64,000 nt of DNA, taken from NCBI GenBank assembly GCA_030263635.1, contig SZPI01000024.1:8406-72405 (forward strand). The letters are read 5' to 3'. Origin of the DNA: Flexicrinis sp001567485. Lineage in GTDB: Bacteria; Chloroflexota; Anaerolineae; Aggregatilineales; Phototrophicaceae. A program made the position numbers and the translations under genes. Below are positions 8,132 to 16,854 of the stretch, in pieces (position 1 is the stretch's first letter; each line of letters begins with the position of its first letter). The notes under the pieces were generated by a model that was not told the DNA's origin, ran no database searches, and saw only the letters and a list, made by a program, of their open reading frames with translations.

Positions 8132-9991
8132 TTACGCCTCGACCAGCTTGCGCTTGGCCTTCTCGGTCTTCATGCGCAGCTCGGTGTTCAGAATACGCTT
8201 GCGCAGGCGCAGGCTCTCCGGCGTGACCTCAAGCAGTTCGTCGTCGTCCATGAACTCGATAAAGTCGTCGAGGCTCATGCGGCGCGGCGGGATCAGGCCG
8301 GCGGTCGTCTCGCTGGGCTTGGCACGGAAGTTGGTCAGGTGCTTGGCGCGTGTGATGTTCATGCTCAGGTCTTCGGGGCGGATGTGCTCACCGACGACCA
8401 TGCCCTCGTAGACATCCGTGCCGGGGTCGACGAAGAACGTGCCGCGCTGCTGCAGCCCGACCAGCGCATAGGCGGTCGTCACACCGCTCTGATCGGCCAC
8501 CAAGCTGCCGAACTGGCGATGCGGCGGGAGCGCCTGCACCAGCGGTAGATAATCATAAAACAGGGTGTGCAGCTGGCCCATGCCGCTGGTCGCGCGCATA
8601 AACTGGCTCTGCAAGCCGAGCAGGAAGCGGGTCGGCGCGCGGTAGGTGATATACGTCGTGCCGTTCTCGCTGTACATATCGAGCATATCGCCGCGGCGCG
8701 CGCCCATCATCTCGAACACCACGCCGGTCGAGTCGTCGGCGACCTCGATATGCACGTCCTCGACCGGTTCCAGCATCTCGCCGGAATCCTCGTCGGTATG
8801 GAAGATGACCTCGGGCTTGCTGACCTCGAACTCGTAGCCTTCGCGGCGCATGGTCTCGATCAAGATGCCGAGATGCAGCTCGCCGCGTCCGCTGACCACG
8901 AAGCGGTCGGGTTGATCGCCGTCGGCGACGCGCAGCGCGACGTTCTGGCGCACTTCGTTGAACAGGCGTTCACGCAGGCGGCGCGACGTGCCGAGGCCGG
9001 TCTTGCCTTCCTTGCCCGCAAACGGCGAGGTGTTGACGCCAAACGTCATGCGCACAGTCGGTTCTTCCACGCTGATCGGTGGCAGCCCTTCGGTGATCTC
9101 CGGCGCGCCCAACGTATCGCTGATGTACACCTGATCGAAGCCCGCCAGCGCCACGATGTCACCGGCGGATACCTCGCTCACTTCCTGCCGGGCGAGGTTG
9201 TGGAACGTAAACAGGTATTCGATGCGGCCGGTCATGCGGTGGCCGTTGGGCTGAATGCGCACGGCGGTCTGGCCCTTGCGCAGCGTGCCGGAGCGCAGGC
9301 GCCCGACGGCGATCTGGCCCTTGAAGTTGTCGTAGTCGAGCGTCGTCACTAGCAGGCGCGCGGGCGTGTCGGGGTCGATCTCCGGGGCCGGCACGTACTT
9401 GACGATGGTCTCGAACAGCGGGGTCAGGTCGCCGGTCAGCGTATCGGCGGAGTAGCCGGCGCGGCCTTCAAGGCCGATAGCGTAGACGACCGGGAACTCG
9501 GCCTGTTCGTCGGTCGCGCCCAGTTCGATGAACAGGTCGAAGGTGTCGTTGAGCGCCTCATCAAGTCGGGCGTGCGGACGGTCGATCTTGTTGATGACCA
9601 CGATCACGCGCAGGCCGAGCGCCAGCGCCTTGCGCAGCACGAAGCGGGTCTGCGGCATCGGGCCTTCGACAGCGTCGATCAGCAGCAGCGCGCCGTCGAC
9701 CATGTTCAGCACACGCTCGACCTCACCGCCAAAATCGGCGTGGCCGGGCGTATCGACGATGTTGATCTTGGTGTTGTTCCACGTCACGGCGGTGTTCTTC
9801 GCCAGAATCGTGATGCCGCGTTCGCGCTCGAGCGCGTTGCTGTCAAGGATGCGCTCGCCTGCGCCGGCGGCGGCGTTCGCGTCGCGGAAGACTTTGGCCT
9901 GTTTGAGCATGCCGTCGACCAGCGTCGTCTTGCCGTGATCGACATGCGCGATGATGGCGATGTTACGAATATCGTTCCGGGTGGTTTTCAC
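8132..9991 (-). CDS. typA: Ribosome-associated translational GTPase TypA/BipA
   Basis: This is a 619-residue protein of normal length for TypA/BipA. The G domain begins at once: IIAHVDHGKTTLVDGML (G1, about 12-28), ERGITI (G2), DTPGHADFGGEV (G3) and NKIDRP (G4). EF-G-like domains III and V and the TypA-specific C-terminus (ITYRAPTRFLLGLQSQFMRA, GLIPPRRMSLDDFIEFM) follow. It binds ribosomes and supports ribosome assembly and stress or cold adaptation. The start is a GTG at 9991 with a GAGGG ribosome site. It is monocistronic, ending at the terminator at 8017-8041. Confidence 0.97.
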   Translation of the reverse strand: MKTTRNDIRNIAIIAHVDHGKTTLVDGMLKQAKVFRDANAAAGAGERILDSNALERERGITILAKNTAVTWNNTKINIVDTPGHADFGGEVERVLNMVDGALLLIDAVEGPMPQTRFVLRKALALGLRVIVVINKIDRPHARLDEALNDTFDLFIELGATDEQAEFPVVYAIGLEGRAGYSADTLTGDLTPLFETIVKYVPAPEIDPDTPARLLVTTLDYDNFKGQIAVGRLRSGTLRKGQTAVRIQPNGHRMTGRIEYLFTFHNLARQEVSEVSAGDIVALAGFDQVYISDTLGAPEITEGLPPISVEEPTVRMTFGVNTSPFAGKEGKTGLGTSRRLRERLFNEVRQNVALRVADGDQPDRFVVSGRGELHLGILIETMRREGYEFEVSKPEVIFHTDEDSGEMLEPVEDVHIEVADDSTGVVFEMMGARRGDMLDMYSENGTTYITYRAPTRFLLGLQSQFMRATSGMGQLHTLFYDYLPLVQALPPHRQFGSLVADQSGVTTAYALVGLQQRGTFFVDPGTDVYEGMVVGEHIRPEDLSMNITRAKHLTNFRAKPSETTAGLIPPRRMSLDDFIEFMDDDELLEVTPESLRLRKRILNTELRMKTEKAKRKLVEA

Positions 9992-10228
9992 CGGATTGCC
10001 CTCGTGTTCTACGTCGGTGGGGTGATGCGACCAACGATTGTAACAGAGTTAGTACCACCCCGCGTAGGGTGGAGACGATTTGAGATTGAAAGGAATCTGT
10101 TGTCCGTGTAAAGCGATCGTGCCGCGCGGCTTCGATCCCCTCGCCCCCGGCCCCTCTCCCTCAGGGAGAGGGGAGAAGGACGTGCGTGGTAGTGGGTGGT
10201 GCGAGGCAGCGGGGCGGCCCTGCAAGCC

Positions 10229-10343
10229 CCTTTGTGTCCTCCGTGTCCTCTGTGGTTCAATCGGTACTCATCACTTGGCACTCATCACTCGGAGAAACCC
10301 TCACCCCCGGCCCCTCTCCCACAAGGGGAGAGGGGAGAACGAA
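10229..10343 (+). repeat. Composite intergenic element, copy I
   Basis: Three modules occur in fixed order: a TTTGTGTCCTCCGTGTCCTC/GTGGTTCAATCGGT block, a CACTCATCACT block and a CCCCTCTCCC...GGGAGAGGGG hairpin ending GAGAAC. The same order recurs at 10436-10559 and 45434-45567. Confidence 0.7.
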
Positions 10344-10435
10344 TCGCATGTGGTGGTGGGATGTAGTGGGCGGGCGGGCGGGGCCATTTCTGACTGCTGC
10401 CCCTGACTACTGACGCCTGAAACCTGACCACTGCC

Positions 10436-10559
10436 CCCTTTGTATCCTTTGTGGTTCAATCGGTTTGCCCTTCACTCAGCACTCATCACTTGGCACTCAT
10501 CACTCGGAGAAGCCCTCACCCCCGGCCCCTCTCCCTCAGGGAGAGGGGAGAAGGACGTG
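10436..10559 (+). repeat. Composite intergenic element, copy II
   Basis: It has the same three modules as copy I. The middle block is TTGCCCTTCACTCAGCACTC and the hairpin has a perfect 11-bp stem (10526-10536 with 10538-10548). About 120 bases long. Confidence 0.7.
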
Positions 10560-10672
10560 CGTGTGTGACGGCGGGCCGAATGCGGTACACTCACTGACCA
10601 CTGACCACTGATCCCTGACCACTGACAACTGACAACTGCCCCCCCCTTTATCAATCACCACGAGGATCGAAC

Positions 10673-10897
10673 ATGCTGCGATGGCTGTGGACGTTCATTA
10701 CAGGAGAGCATCGGAACGAACCGAAAGAGTCGCCGCTGATGGCGAGTTACCGGCGGAAGCGGATTCTCACCGAGCTTGCGCATGAAGACCGCGCCGACAG
10801 CGAGGATGACAATGACGACGGCTCCGGGCTGACAGACGAGGAGAAAGCCGGGTTGGTCGATTGGCACTTGTACGGTGACGGTGAGTCAGAATGGTGA
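10673..10897 (+). CDS. Small acidic hypothetical protein
   Basis: This is a 74-residue protein starting MLRWLWTFITGEHRNEP, with a GAGGAT ribosome site 8 bases upstream of the ATG and a TACACT box at about 10587. The N-terminus is hydrophobic/aromatic, the middle basic (SYRRKRILTEL) and the C-terminal half strongly acidic (EDRADSEDDNDDG). I recognise no family. Codon use and the ribosome site make it a plausible gene. Confidence 0.5.
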   Translation: MLRWLWTFITGEHRNEPKESPLMASYRRKRILTELAHEDRADSEDDNDDGSGLTDEEKAGLVDWHLYGDGESEW

Positions 10898-10944
10898 CTG
10901 CGGCGAACTTTCGCCCAACCCTGCGCTGATGGCCGGCGGCTGTC

Positions 10945-12018
10945 CTATGTCCCTGTGGGACGCCGCTGTTTCGAGCGAATGAACTCGCCGGCCAGCCGCA
11001 CAAACAGCCCCGGCGCATGCCGCATCAGCCACGCCCGCAGCGCCAATCGCTCGCGGCCGTCGGAGTACGCGCGCGCATACGCCAGCATCCGCCGGAGCAC
11101 CCGGTCGGCCTCGCGGTCGATGTGCGCGCGCTCCTCGGCTTGGAGCAGGAACACTGCAAAGCAGCGCCTGCGAATGGCCCAATACGTCCGCAGCGCGGCG
11201 ACCAGATCGGCGCCGGGGATGACCTCTTGAGGTGCGCCTTTAGGCTGCTGCGGCACCACCATCTGGAACAGTACGCGTGTGTCGGCCTCCGATAACGGCG
11301 CGTCCATCAACGCGCACAGCTCGCGGTGCATGATGCGGTAGTGCGTATCGAGCTGCTGCTGGCGTCGGGTCGTTGAGATCCCCGCCGGATTGACCCGGTA
11401 ATGCAGGTGAATCTGCTGCAAGCGCGCGACCTGTCCCCGATGGCTCAGCCGCGCCCACAGATCGTAGTCCTCTGCCGTGAAGTAAGCGGCGTCGTACTGC
11501 ATGTCCGCTAACGCGCTGCGCCGGATCATCGCCGTGGGGTGCTGCACCGAGGTCATCCAGAGCAGCGACCAGCGCATATAGCCCGGCGTCCCCGGCTCAG
11601 GCGGCGGCGGCATCTCACCTCCGTGATAGACGAACTGCCCGTCGTCGTCGATGTGCGTGTACTTCGTGCCGAGCAGTACCACCACCGGGTTCGCGTCCAT
11701 ATAGGCGACCTGAGCCGTCAATCGTTCCGGCAGGCAGATGTCGTCGCCGTCCATCCGGGCGATATACTCGCCGCGAGCGCGCGCAATCCCCCGGTTCAAA
11801 GACGCGACGATGCCAAGATTCTGCGGGTTCCGCGCCAGCACGATCCGCGGGTCGTCATACGCCGCCAGAATTCCGGCCGTGCCATCTGTGGAGCAGTCGT
11901 CGATGATGAGGAACTCGAAGTCAGAGAACGTCTGGCTCAGAACACTGTCAACGGCGGCCCGCAGATGTTTCTCGACGTTGAAGACCGGCATCAGCACGGT
12001 CACGCGCGGCTGGCTCAT
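10945..12018 (-). CDS. Family 2 glycosyltransferase
   Basis: This is a 357-residue GT-A inverting glycosyltransferase. The Rossmann start RVTVLMPVFNVEKHL is followed by the UDP-sugar-binding acidic motif LIIDDCSTDGT and the metal-binding MDGDD (about residue 95). The ATG at 12018 overlaps the stop of the upstream sulfotransferase gene by four bases (ATGA). It is the last gene of the glycan cluster that begins at 22244. It probably adds one sugar to the polymer or its linker. The nearest alternative would be another GT2 subfamily role such as rhamnosyl transfer. Confidence 0.9.
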   Translation of the reverse strand: MSQPRVTVLMPVFNVEKHLRAAVDSVLSQTFSDFEFLIIDDCSTDGTAGILAAYDDPRIVLARNPQNLGIVASLNRGIARARGEYIARMDGDDICLPERLTAQVAYMDANPVVVLLGTKYTHIDDDGQFVYHGGEMPPPPEPGTPGYMRWSLLWMTSVQHPTAMIRRSALADMQYDAAYFTAEDYDLWARLSHRGQVARLQQIHLHYRVNPAGISTTRRQQQLDTHYRIMHRELCALMDAPLSEADTRVLFQMVVPQQPKGAPQEVIPGADLVAALRTYWAIRRRCFAVFLLQAEERAHIDREADRVLRRMLAYARAYSDGRERLALRAWLMRHAPGLFVRLAGEFIRSKQRRPTGT

Positions 12019-12806
12019 CCCGTATACCCCGCTAGCGCGCACAACTGCCGGTACATCCGGTCGATGGGCCGGGGAACCGGGCGCGCATGCGCTTTTGTCC
12101 GTGCGAGCTGTGCGTCCGGAAACGCCCGATTGACCGCCGCGCCGGTCAGCGCCTCAATTTTGTCGAGTCCATCTTGGGTCAAGACTTGGTTGTAGTGCAG
12201 AAACAGCCACTTGCCGCGATGCCGGTGCTTGTACAGGATATGCGCATACATGCAGGCCCACACGTCAAGCGCCTGCCGGTACGACAAACGAATCCCCTTC
12301 AGATAGTCCTCCTGCTCGACCTCCTTCAGGATGCTGGCCGCGGTGATCGCCGGTTCGCGGAACACGCAGATGAACACCGCATGGTGCAGATGCGGGCGCC
12401 AACCGGACAGCGTGTAGCACAGCCGTGGGTCTTTGATGCAGAAGGGTTGGTGATCGGTGATCTGGGCGATCCGCGCCGCTTTTGCGGGGGTTACGGTGGG
12501 GTCACGATAGCGCGGCAGAATCGCCAGCCAGTGCACCTTGCCCCACGCGGGCGCATCGGCGAAGTTCGGCTGCGGCGCGAGGATGCCCAGCCCGCGCGAG
12601 ATGCGCTCTCGCAAGGTAGGCCGGAGCATCGTGCGAACCAAGTCCTCGTTGAGCGCCTCAACCTCGCGCGACTCGAAAAATCCTTTCGGGTTCGCCCCGG
12701 TTGCAGGCATCATGGTATCGCCCATGTAGTAGCCGGCGTCCGCCAGCGTGCCTGCTACCATACTCGTGCCGCTGCGTCCTGCGCCCAGAACGAAGCAGTT
12801 ATGCAT
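12015..12806 (-). CDS. Sulfotransferase family protein (cytosolic type)
   Basis: This is a 263-residue protein. The PAPS 5'-phosphosulfate loop is at the N-terminus (VLGAGRSGTSMVAG, about 6-19). A 3'-phosphate-binding motif appears mid-protein as FICVFREPAITAAS (Arg and Ser expected to touch the 3'-phosphate). FCIKDPRLCYTLSGW is a family landmark of the Sulfotransfer_1/3 group. It would move sulfate from PAPS to a glycan or lipid hydroxyl. It is separated from the upstream sulfotransferase gene by 4 bases and overlaps the GT2 gene downstream. Confidence 0.85.
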   Translation of the reverse strand: MHNCFVLGAGRSGTSMVAGTLADAGYYMGDTMMPATGANPKGFFESREVEALNEDLVRTMLRPTLRERISRGLGILAPQPNFADAPAWGKVHWLAILPRYRDPTVTPAKAARIAQITDHQPFCIKDPRLCYTLSGWRPHLHHAVFICVFREPAITAASILKEVEQEDYLKGIRLSYRQALDVWACMYAHILYKHRHRGKWLFLHYNQVLTQDGLDKIEALTGAAVNRAFPDAQLARTKAHARPVPRPIDRMYRQLCALAGYTG

Positions 12807-12810
12807 AATC

Positions 12811-13647
12811 TCAACGCCGACCCGTTAAACTCACCCAGCGTCCGTAGAGGGCGTTCAAACGCGGGAAGATCGCCACTTCCCGCCGGAACCCGCGCTCCTG
12901 CTCACGCACCCGTTCCTCAAAGAGCGACACCGCGAAAGCATACAGCTGCACGTCCAGATTGTTGTGCTGCTCGGCGATCTTGATCGACTCGGTGGTGTGT
13001 TGGGCTTTAGCGCGCACGTTCGTCCCGACGTTTTTGCGCACGTAGAGCGGAGTCTTCCAGCCGTAGAACCGCCGGAACATGATCAGCGATTCGTCATAGC
13101 GCTCCAGCAGCCCGAAGGTGTCGATCCGGTCGCGCAGCGTCTGCTTGGCGATCTCCAGATGCTCTGGCGTGCACTCGCCTGAATCGTCGATGCCCGCCAA
13201 CAGCCGGGTTTGCAGGTTGCTTCTCAGATGAACGATACCGTCGTTCAGGTCGAGCTTCTCTGTGATGAACTTCTCGTGCAGCTGGTGAGTCTGCTTCCTC
13301 AGCACCTTGTAGTAGCTTGAGAACAGCCATTGAACCGGGTCGCGCAGCATGGTGAAGTACGACGTCGGCCGATCCGTCGACGTGTGCACACCGTACGGCA
13401 CGTGTCCGCCCACCAGTGCAATCGTGGAGCTGTTTTGCTCGATTAAACCGCGGAGAGTCGCGTCGTTGTTGGCGATGGAGCCTTCCATGATCCGGCGCGC
13501 GCGTTTGTAGCCGTACTGCCGGTACAGAATCGACCATAGGGTCGTCCCGCCGGTCTTGGGGACGTGAAGGAAAAGCACCAGCAAGTTCTTGTCTGATCGC
13601 GCCAAGCGACAGGTCTCCACTTCATTCTCGAAAAGGCATGCCGGCAT
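12811..13647 (-). CDS. Sulfotransferase family 2-like protein
   Basis: This is a 278-residue protein with the Sulfotransfer_2-type P-loop LHVPKTGGTTLW (about residues 29-40) and 3'-phosphate motif TMLRDPVQWLFSSYY. Such enzymes sulfate carbohydrate chains (heparan/chondroitin 2-O or 4-O type in animals, glycans in bacteria). I chose the ATG at 13647; a TTG two codons upstream is possible and an in-frame stop lies just above it. A stem-loop precedes it in the 79-base gap to the GT4 gene. Confidence 0.8.
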   Translation of the reverse strand: MPACLFENEVETCRLARSDKNLLVLFLHVPKTGGTTLWSILYRQYGYKRARRIMEGSIANNDATLRGLIEQNSSTIALVGGHVPYGVHTSTDRPTSYFTMLRDPVQWLFSSYYKVLRKQTHQLHEKFITEKLDLNDGIVHLRSNLQTRLLAGIDDSGECTPEHLEIAKQTLRDRIDTFGLLERYDESLIMFRRFYGWKTPLYVRKNVGTNVRAKAQHTTESIKIAEQHNNLDVQLYAFAVSLFEERVREQERGFRREVAIFPRLNALYGRWVSLTGRR

Positions 13648-13653
13648 AAACAA

Positions 13654-13724
13654 ACTGCACTACCCGCATGACAATCACCCCCTCCACAGGGAAGGCGGCC
13701 TTGCCCCGGCCATTGTAGTGCAGT
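13654..13724 (-). other. Intra-operon inverted repeat
   Basis: ACTGCACTAC (13654-13663) pairs with GTAGTGCAGT (13715-13724), a perfect 10-bp stem closing a 51-base GC-rich loop. It fills most of the gap between the GT4 stop and the next sulfotransferase start. It could be an mRNA-processing or attenuation structure; there is no T-run. Confidence 0.45.
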
Positions 13725-13726
13725 GT

Positions 13727-14968
13727 TTAGGACACTCTTCCGAACCGATCACCAATGATTTCAGTATACAACCCCACATAACGCGCTGCAATCTGCATAC
13801 TGTCGTAGCGCGATACCGCTTCGGCGCGTGCATGTTCTCCCAGCGCCGCCCTGTTCGCCAGCGACCAACTGATCCCGTGGGCCAAGTCCTCGGCGTCGAG
13901 GGGCCGCGCCAGATAGCCCGACTGCTGATGGTCGATCAAGTCCGGCATCCCGCCGATATGGAATCCGACCGACGGCGTCCCGCAGGTCAAGGCCTCCATT
14001 ACCGTGTTCGGCAGGTTGTCCTGCACCGACGGCGCAACGAAGACGTCAGCGGCCGAATACAGCAGCGCGAGGAGTTGATCGTTGTCGATCGTCCCGACGT
14101 GATGCGCCTTGAGGTTCGTCTCCAGCACCGGTTGGGACACGCCGAAGAGAACAAGCTCCACGTCGTCTCTTTCCGGCAGAAGCGCCAGCGCCTTTGAGAG
14201 ATACGCGAACCCCTTGCGCTCGTCGTCGATGTGCTGCGCCCCGAACAGGATCAGCGTCTTGTCCTGTGGCAAGCGCAGGACATCGCGCGCGAACGCGGCG
14301 TTGAACGGCCGGAACACCTGCGTGTCGATCGCGTTGGGGATGACCTCGGTACGGTAGCCGCCTAGAATCGGACTTTCCTTCACGATATCCGCCAGCCAGC
14401 GGCTTGGCGTGACAATCGTCAGGTTGAGATCACGCCACGAGCGCCGCTTGCGTTCCCATGTCGACGCGCTGATGTCCCGTGGCTGTGTCGATCGAAGCTG
14501 CGGGCAGGATCCGCAGCCCGTCCGGTACAACACGCAGCTTCCGGCGTAATGGCATCCCCCGGTGACCGCCCACATATCATGAAGCGTCCAGACGATCGGG
14601 GCACGGATTCTCGCCAGCGCCTCCACCGACAGCATCCCGCCGCCCAGCCAGTGAAGATTGACCACGTCGGGCCGGGCGCGCTCAAGATACCCCAATACCG
14701 GCGTGGAGACCCGACCGGTAGACCAGTCGCCGCCACGATATTCGGGATAGGCGCGCTTCGACGGGCGGTCGAGGTGAATGACGCGGCGTCGGATCAACCG
14801 TTGAAGCCGGTTCAGCGGGACGCTGTCGACGTTCGGGTCTCTGGTCGAACGCCGCAGCACGAGCATCCGCGCATCCGTCCCCACTATCCGCTGAGCCGCA
14901 TACAGCCGGTTGGCGGAACGGGCGGCGCCGCCGCGGCTCTCGTCGGTATTGATGTGCAAGGCTTTCAC
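13727..14968 (-). CDS. Family 4 glycosyltransferase (GT-B)
   Basis: This is a 413-residue retaining GT-B glycosyltransferase. The N-lobe begins ALHINTDESRGGAARSANRL, with the Gly-rich acceptor loop. The C-lobe starts at LILFGAQHIDDERKGF and contains the nucleotide-sugar motif APSVQDNLPNTVMEALTCG, with the E-x7-E pair spread over VMEALTCGTPSVGF. It matches the group of cysteine-containing GT4 proteins with a short CXYAGSC insert (CHYAGSCVLYRTGCGSCPQL), often found in polysaccharide loci. The likely job is adding a hexose within the sulfated-glycan cluster. Confidence 0.9.
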   Translation of the reverse strand: MKALHINTDESRGGAARSANRLYAAQRIVGTDARMLVLRRSTRDPNVDSVPLNRLQRLIRRRVIHLDRPSKRAYPEYRGGDWSTGRVSTPVLGYLERARPDVVNLHWLGGGMLSVEALARIRAPIVWTLHDMWAVTGGCHYAGSCVLYRTGCGSCPQLRSTQPRDISASTWERKRRSWRDLNLTIVTPSRWLADIVKESPILGGYRTEVIPNAIDTQVFRPFNAAFARDVLRLPQDKTLILFGAQHIDDERKGFAYLSKALALLPERDDVELVLFGVSQPVLETNLKAHHVGTIDNDQLLALLYSAADVFVAPSVQDNLPNTVMEALTCGTPSVGFHIGGMPDLIDHQQSGYLARPLDAEDLAHGISWSLANRAALGEHARAEAVSRYDSMQIAARYVGLYTEIIGDRFGRVS

Positions 14969-15018
14969 AACGTTGAGTCTCCAGCGCCCATCTTGAGAAT
15001 CACAGTGGGACGCGCCGG

Positions 15019-15918
15019 TTACGCATTCTCATCCAGCGCTTCTTGCCCGAACTCCGGGAACATCTCGAACATAACACGCTCGCGGCGCCGGACAAGGGCC
15101 TTCAGCTCCGGCGTGTAGTACTTTTCCCACGCTTGATCTTCGCGGCGGCCGCCTTTACGCGGCAGCACCTTGTTGTGTTCGAGGATGAAGGCGATCTCCT
15201 CGTGAGGGAAATCGAGCTTGCGCAAGAACTGATACAGCCCGTGATTCAGGTCATGCGTGAACGTGTAGTGCAGATTGGGGGCCACGTCCTCACGATAGCG
15301 GCGCTCTGCGAGATAGTCCGCGTCGATGTCCAGCAGGCGCAGCGGGTCTTGAAACAGCGTCCGGAGGACTTCGCGCGTTTGATAGCCGATCTGATCTTCG
15401 GGGGACAGCTTGGGCAGCATCAGCTCGTCAGCCAGCAGCCTCATCAGCTCGACGTACTCGGCAAACGTGAGGTTCGGGAAATGCGGGTAGTGAGAAGCGA
15501 TGACGCTCTCGCGATATTTCGACCCGCGCGCCTGCTGCCAGTTCTTGTATTCAAACTGCGAAACGATCCGGTCATACGGATTGCGGATGGTCGTCAGAAT
15601 GGGCTTATGCCGGTGTTCCGGCGGGATCTGATAGACCCAGCCGTGCTTGTTGGGGGTCTGGTGTTTTGCGTGTTTGATCGTGCGGCCGTGCGCCGGCTGA
15701 TCGGAGATGTAGATCGGGTAGTGCTGCAGCAGGAAGATCGCTGGCTGCCGGCTGAACACGCGCTGGACACGCTGCCTCCATGGAAGCGGCTGATCTTCGA
15801 TCACTTCGACCACGTGACAGCCGCGCGCTTCGTAGAGCTTGCGCACCATCGATTCGACGAACGTGCCTCCCGTCTTTGAGACGTGGACATGGACAAAGTG
15901 ATCTGTAATCAGCATCAT
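15019..15918 (-). CDS. Sulfotransferase family 2-like protein, paralog A
   Basis: This is a 299-residue protein with P-loop HVHVSKTGGTFVES (about 10-23) and 3'-phosphate site LTTIRNPYDRIVSQFEYK. The C-terminal tail (WEKYYTPELKALVRRRE then MFEMFPEF) is typical of Sulfotransfer_2 proteins. It is clearly paralogous to the next gene (16018-16848): the active-site blocks, LHYTFTHDLN, FPHEEIAFILEHNKVLP and the tail all align. Position or substrate specificity on the glycan probably differs between the two; this is inference. Confidence 0.85.
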   Translation of the reverse strand: MMLITDHFVHVHVSKTGGTFVESMVRKLYEARGCHVVEVIEDQPLPWRQRVQRVFSRQPAIFLLQHYPIYISDQPAHGRTIKHAKHQTPNKHGWVYQIPPEHRHKPILTTIRNPYDRIVSQFEYKNWQQARGSKYRESVIASHYPHFPNLTFAEYVELMRLLADELMLPKLSPEDQIGYQTREVLRTLFQDPLRLLDIDADYLAERRYREDVAPNLHYTFTHDLNHGLYQFLRKLDFPHEEIAFILEHNKVLPRKGGRREDQAWEKYYTPELKALVRRRERVMFEMFPEFGQEALDENA

Positions 15919-16017
15919 CGGGCCTTATGCTTCGGGACAGGTTGCGCCCCGCCATGGGCAGAAGTTGTGCCGCGCATCACACGACGATACCTTCGCGCGT
16001 CCACATATTCGCCTGCC

Positions 16018-16848
16018 TCAGCAGTCAAAGACGGGGAACATCTCAAAGAGCATTCGTTCATAGTGCCGCACCGCTGCCTTGAGTGCTGGCGTGTAGTATT
16101 TCTCCCACGTCTGATCTTCACTCCGGCCCTGCCCGTTCGGAAGCACCTTCTGATGCTGCAAGATGAACGCGATCTCCTCGTGAGGATAGTCCATAGTCAG
16201 CAGAAAGTCATAGAGCTGCTGATTGAGGTCGTGCGTGAACGTGTAGTGCAAATTCGGGTGGACGTCCGTTTGGTAGCGGCGGGCGGCCAGATAGTCGGCG
16301 TCGATTTCGGAAAGCGCCGCCGGATTGGGATAGAAGTACTTCACGAACTGGATCGTATGCCGGCCGAGCCGATCCTGTGGGTCGAAACGCTGCCTCAGCT
16401 CGTCAGCCGAAAACGTATTGGAGACCTCGACAAACTCCGCGAACGAAATGTCCGGATACTGCGGATACTTCGTCTTGAGGTCTCCGACGTTACGGAAAAA
16501 CGTCTCTGGATGCTGCTGCCACCACTTGAACTCGTACTGAGAGACGTACCGGTCGTACGGATTACGAAGGGTGGTGAGGACGGGTTTATCGCGGTGTTCG
16601 GGCGGAATCTGGCTCACGCGGCCATGCTGGTTCCACTCGTTCGGCCCGGCGAGATTGATGAGTTCGAGGAACACCGGGCGGCGTTTCTTGAACAGGTCAC
16701 GCAGCGAACGGCGGCGCGGCGGCTGATCGGCACGACGGTGCTCGATGAGGTCTCCGCGCTTTTCGTGGATCTTGCGCAGCACCGTCTCGACGAACGTTCC
16801 GCCCGTCTTGGGCATGTGAATATAGACAAACCGGTCGGTGATAATCAT
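16018..16848 (-). CDS. Sulfotransferase family 2-like protein, paralog B
   Basis: This is a 276-residue partner of 15019-15918, with P-loop YIHMPKTGGTFVET, 3'-phosphate site LTTLRNPYDRYVSQYEFK, LHYTFTHDLN and YPHEEIAFILQHQKVLP. The middle is shorter than in paralog A. The 99-base gap to paralog A shows no gene. The gene starts 6 bases after the GT2 stop at 16855, so they are co-transcribed. The pair most likely arose by tandem duplication. Confidence 0.85.
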   Translation of the reverse strand: MIITDRFVYIHMPKTGGTFVETVLRKIHEKRGDLIEHRRADQPPRRRSLRDLFKKRRPVFLELINLAGPNEWNQHGRVSQIPPEHRDKPVLTTLRNPYDRYVSQYEFKWWQQHPETFFRNVGDLKTKYPQYPDISFAEFVEVSNTFSADELRQRFDPQDRLGRHTIQFVKYFYPNPAALSEIDADYLAARRYQTDVHPNLHYTFTHDLNQQLYDFLLTMDYPHEEIAFILQHQKVLPNGQGRSEDQTWEKYYTPALKAAVRHYERMLFEMFPVFDC

Positions 16849-16854
16849 TCGCGG

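Larger units (their letters stand above)
9992..10672. repeat. Repeat-packed intergenic region
   Basis: These 680 bases have no supportable gene. They hold three GC-rich palindromes (10151-10173, 10311-10335, 10526-10548; arms CCCCTCTCCC/GGGAGAGGGG), two copies of the CTTTGTGTCC...GTGGTTCAATCGG block, CACTCATCACT repeats and two CTGACC arrays. Open frames across this region are repeat translations. Confidence 0.75.

Noticed and set aside
10009..10413. Several 60-110 codon frames between typA and 10673
   Set aside because: They lie in palindromes and short repeats and have no ribosome sites or homology-like motifs.
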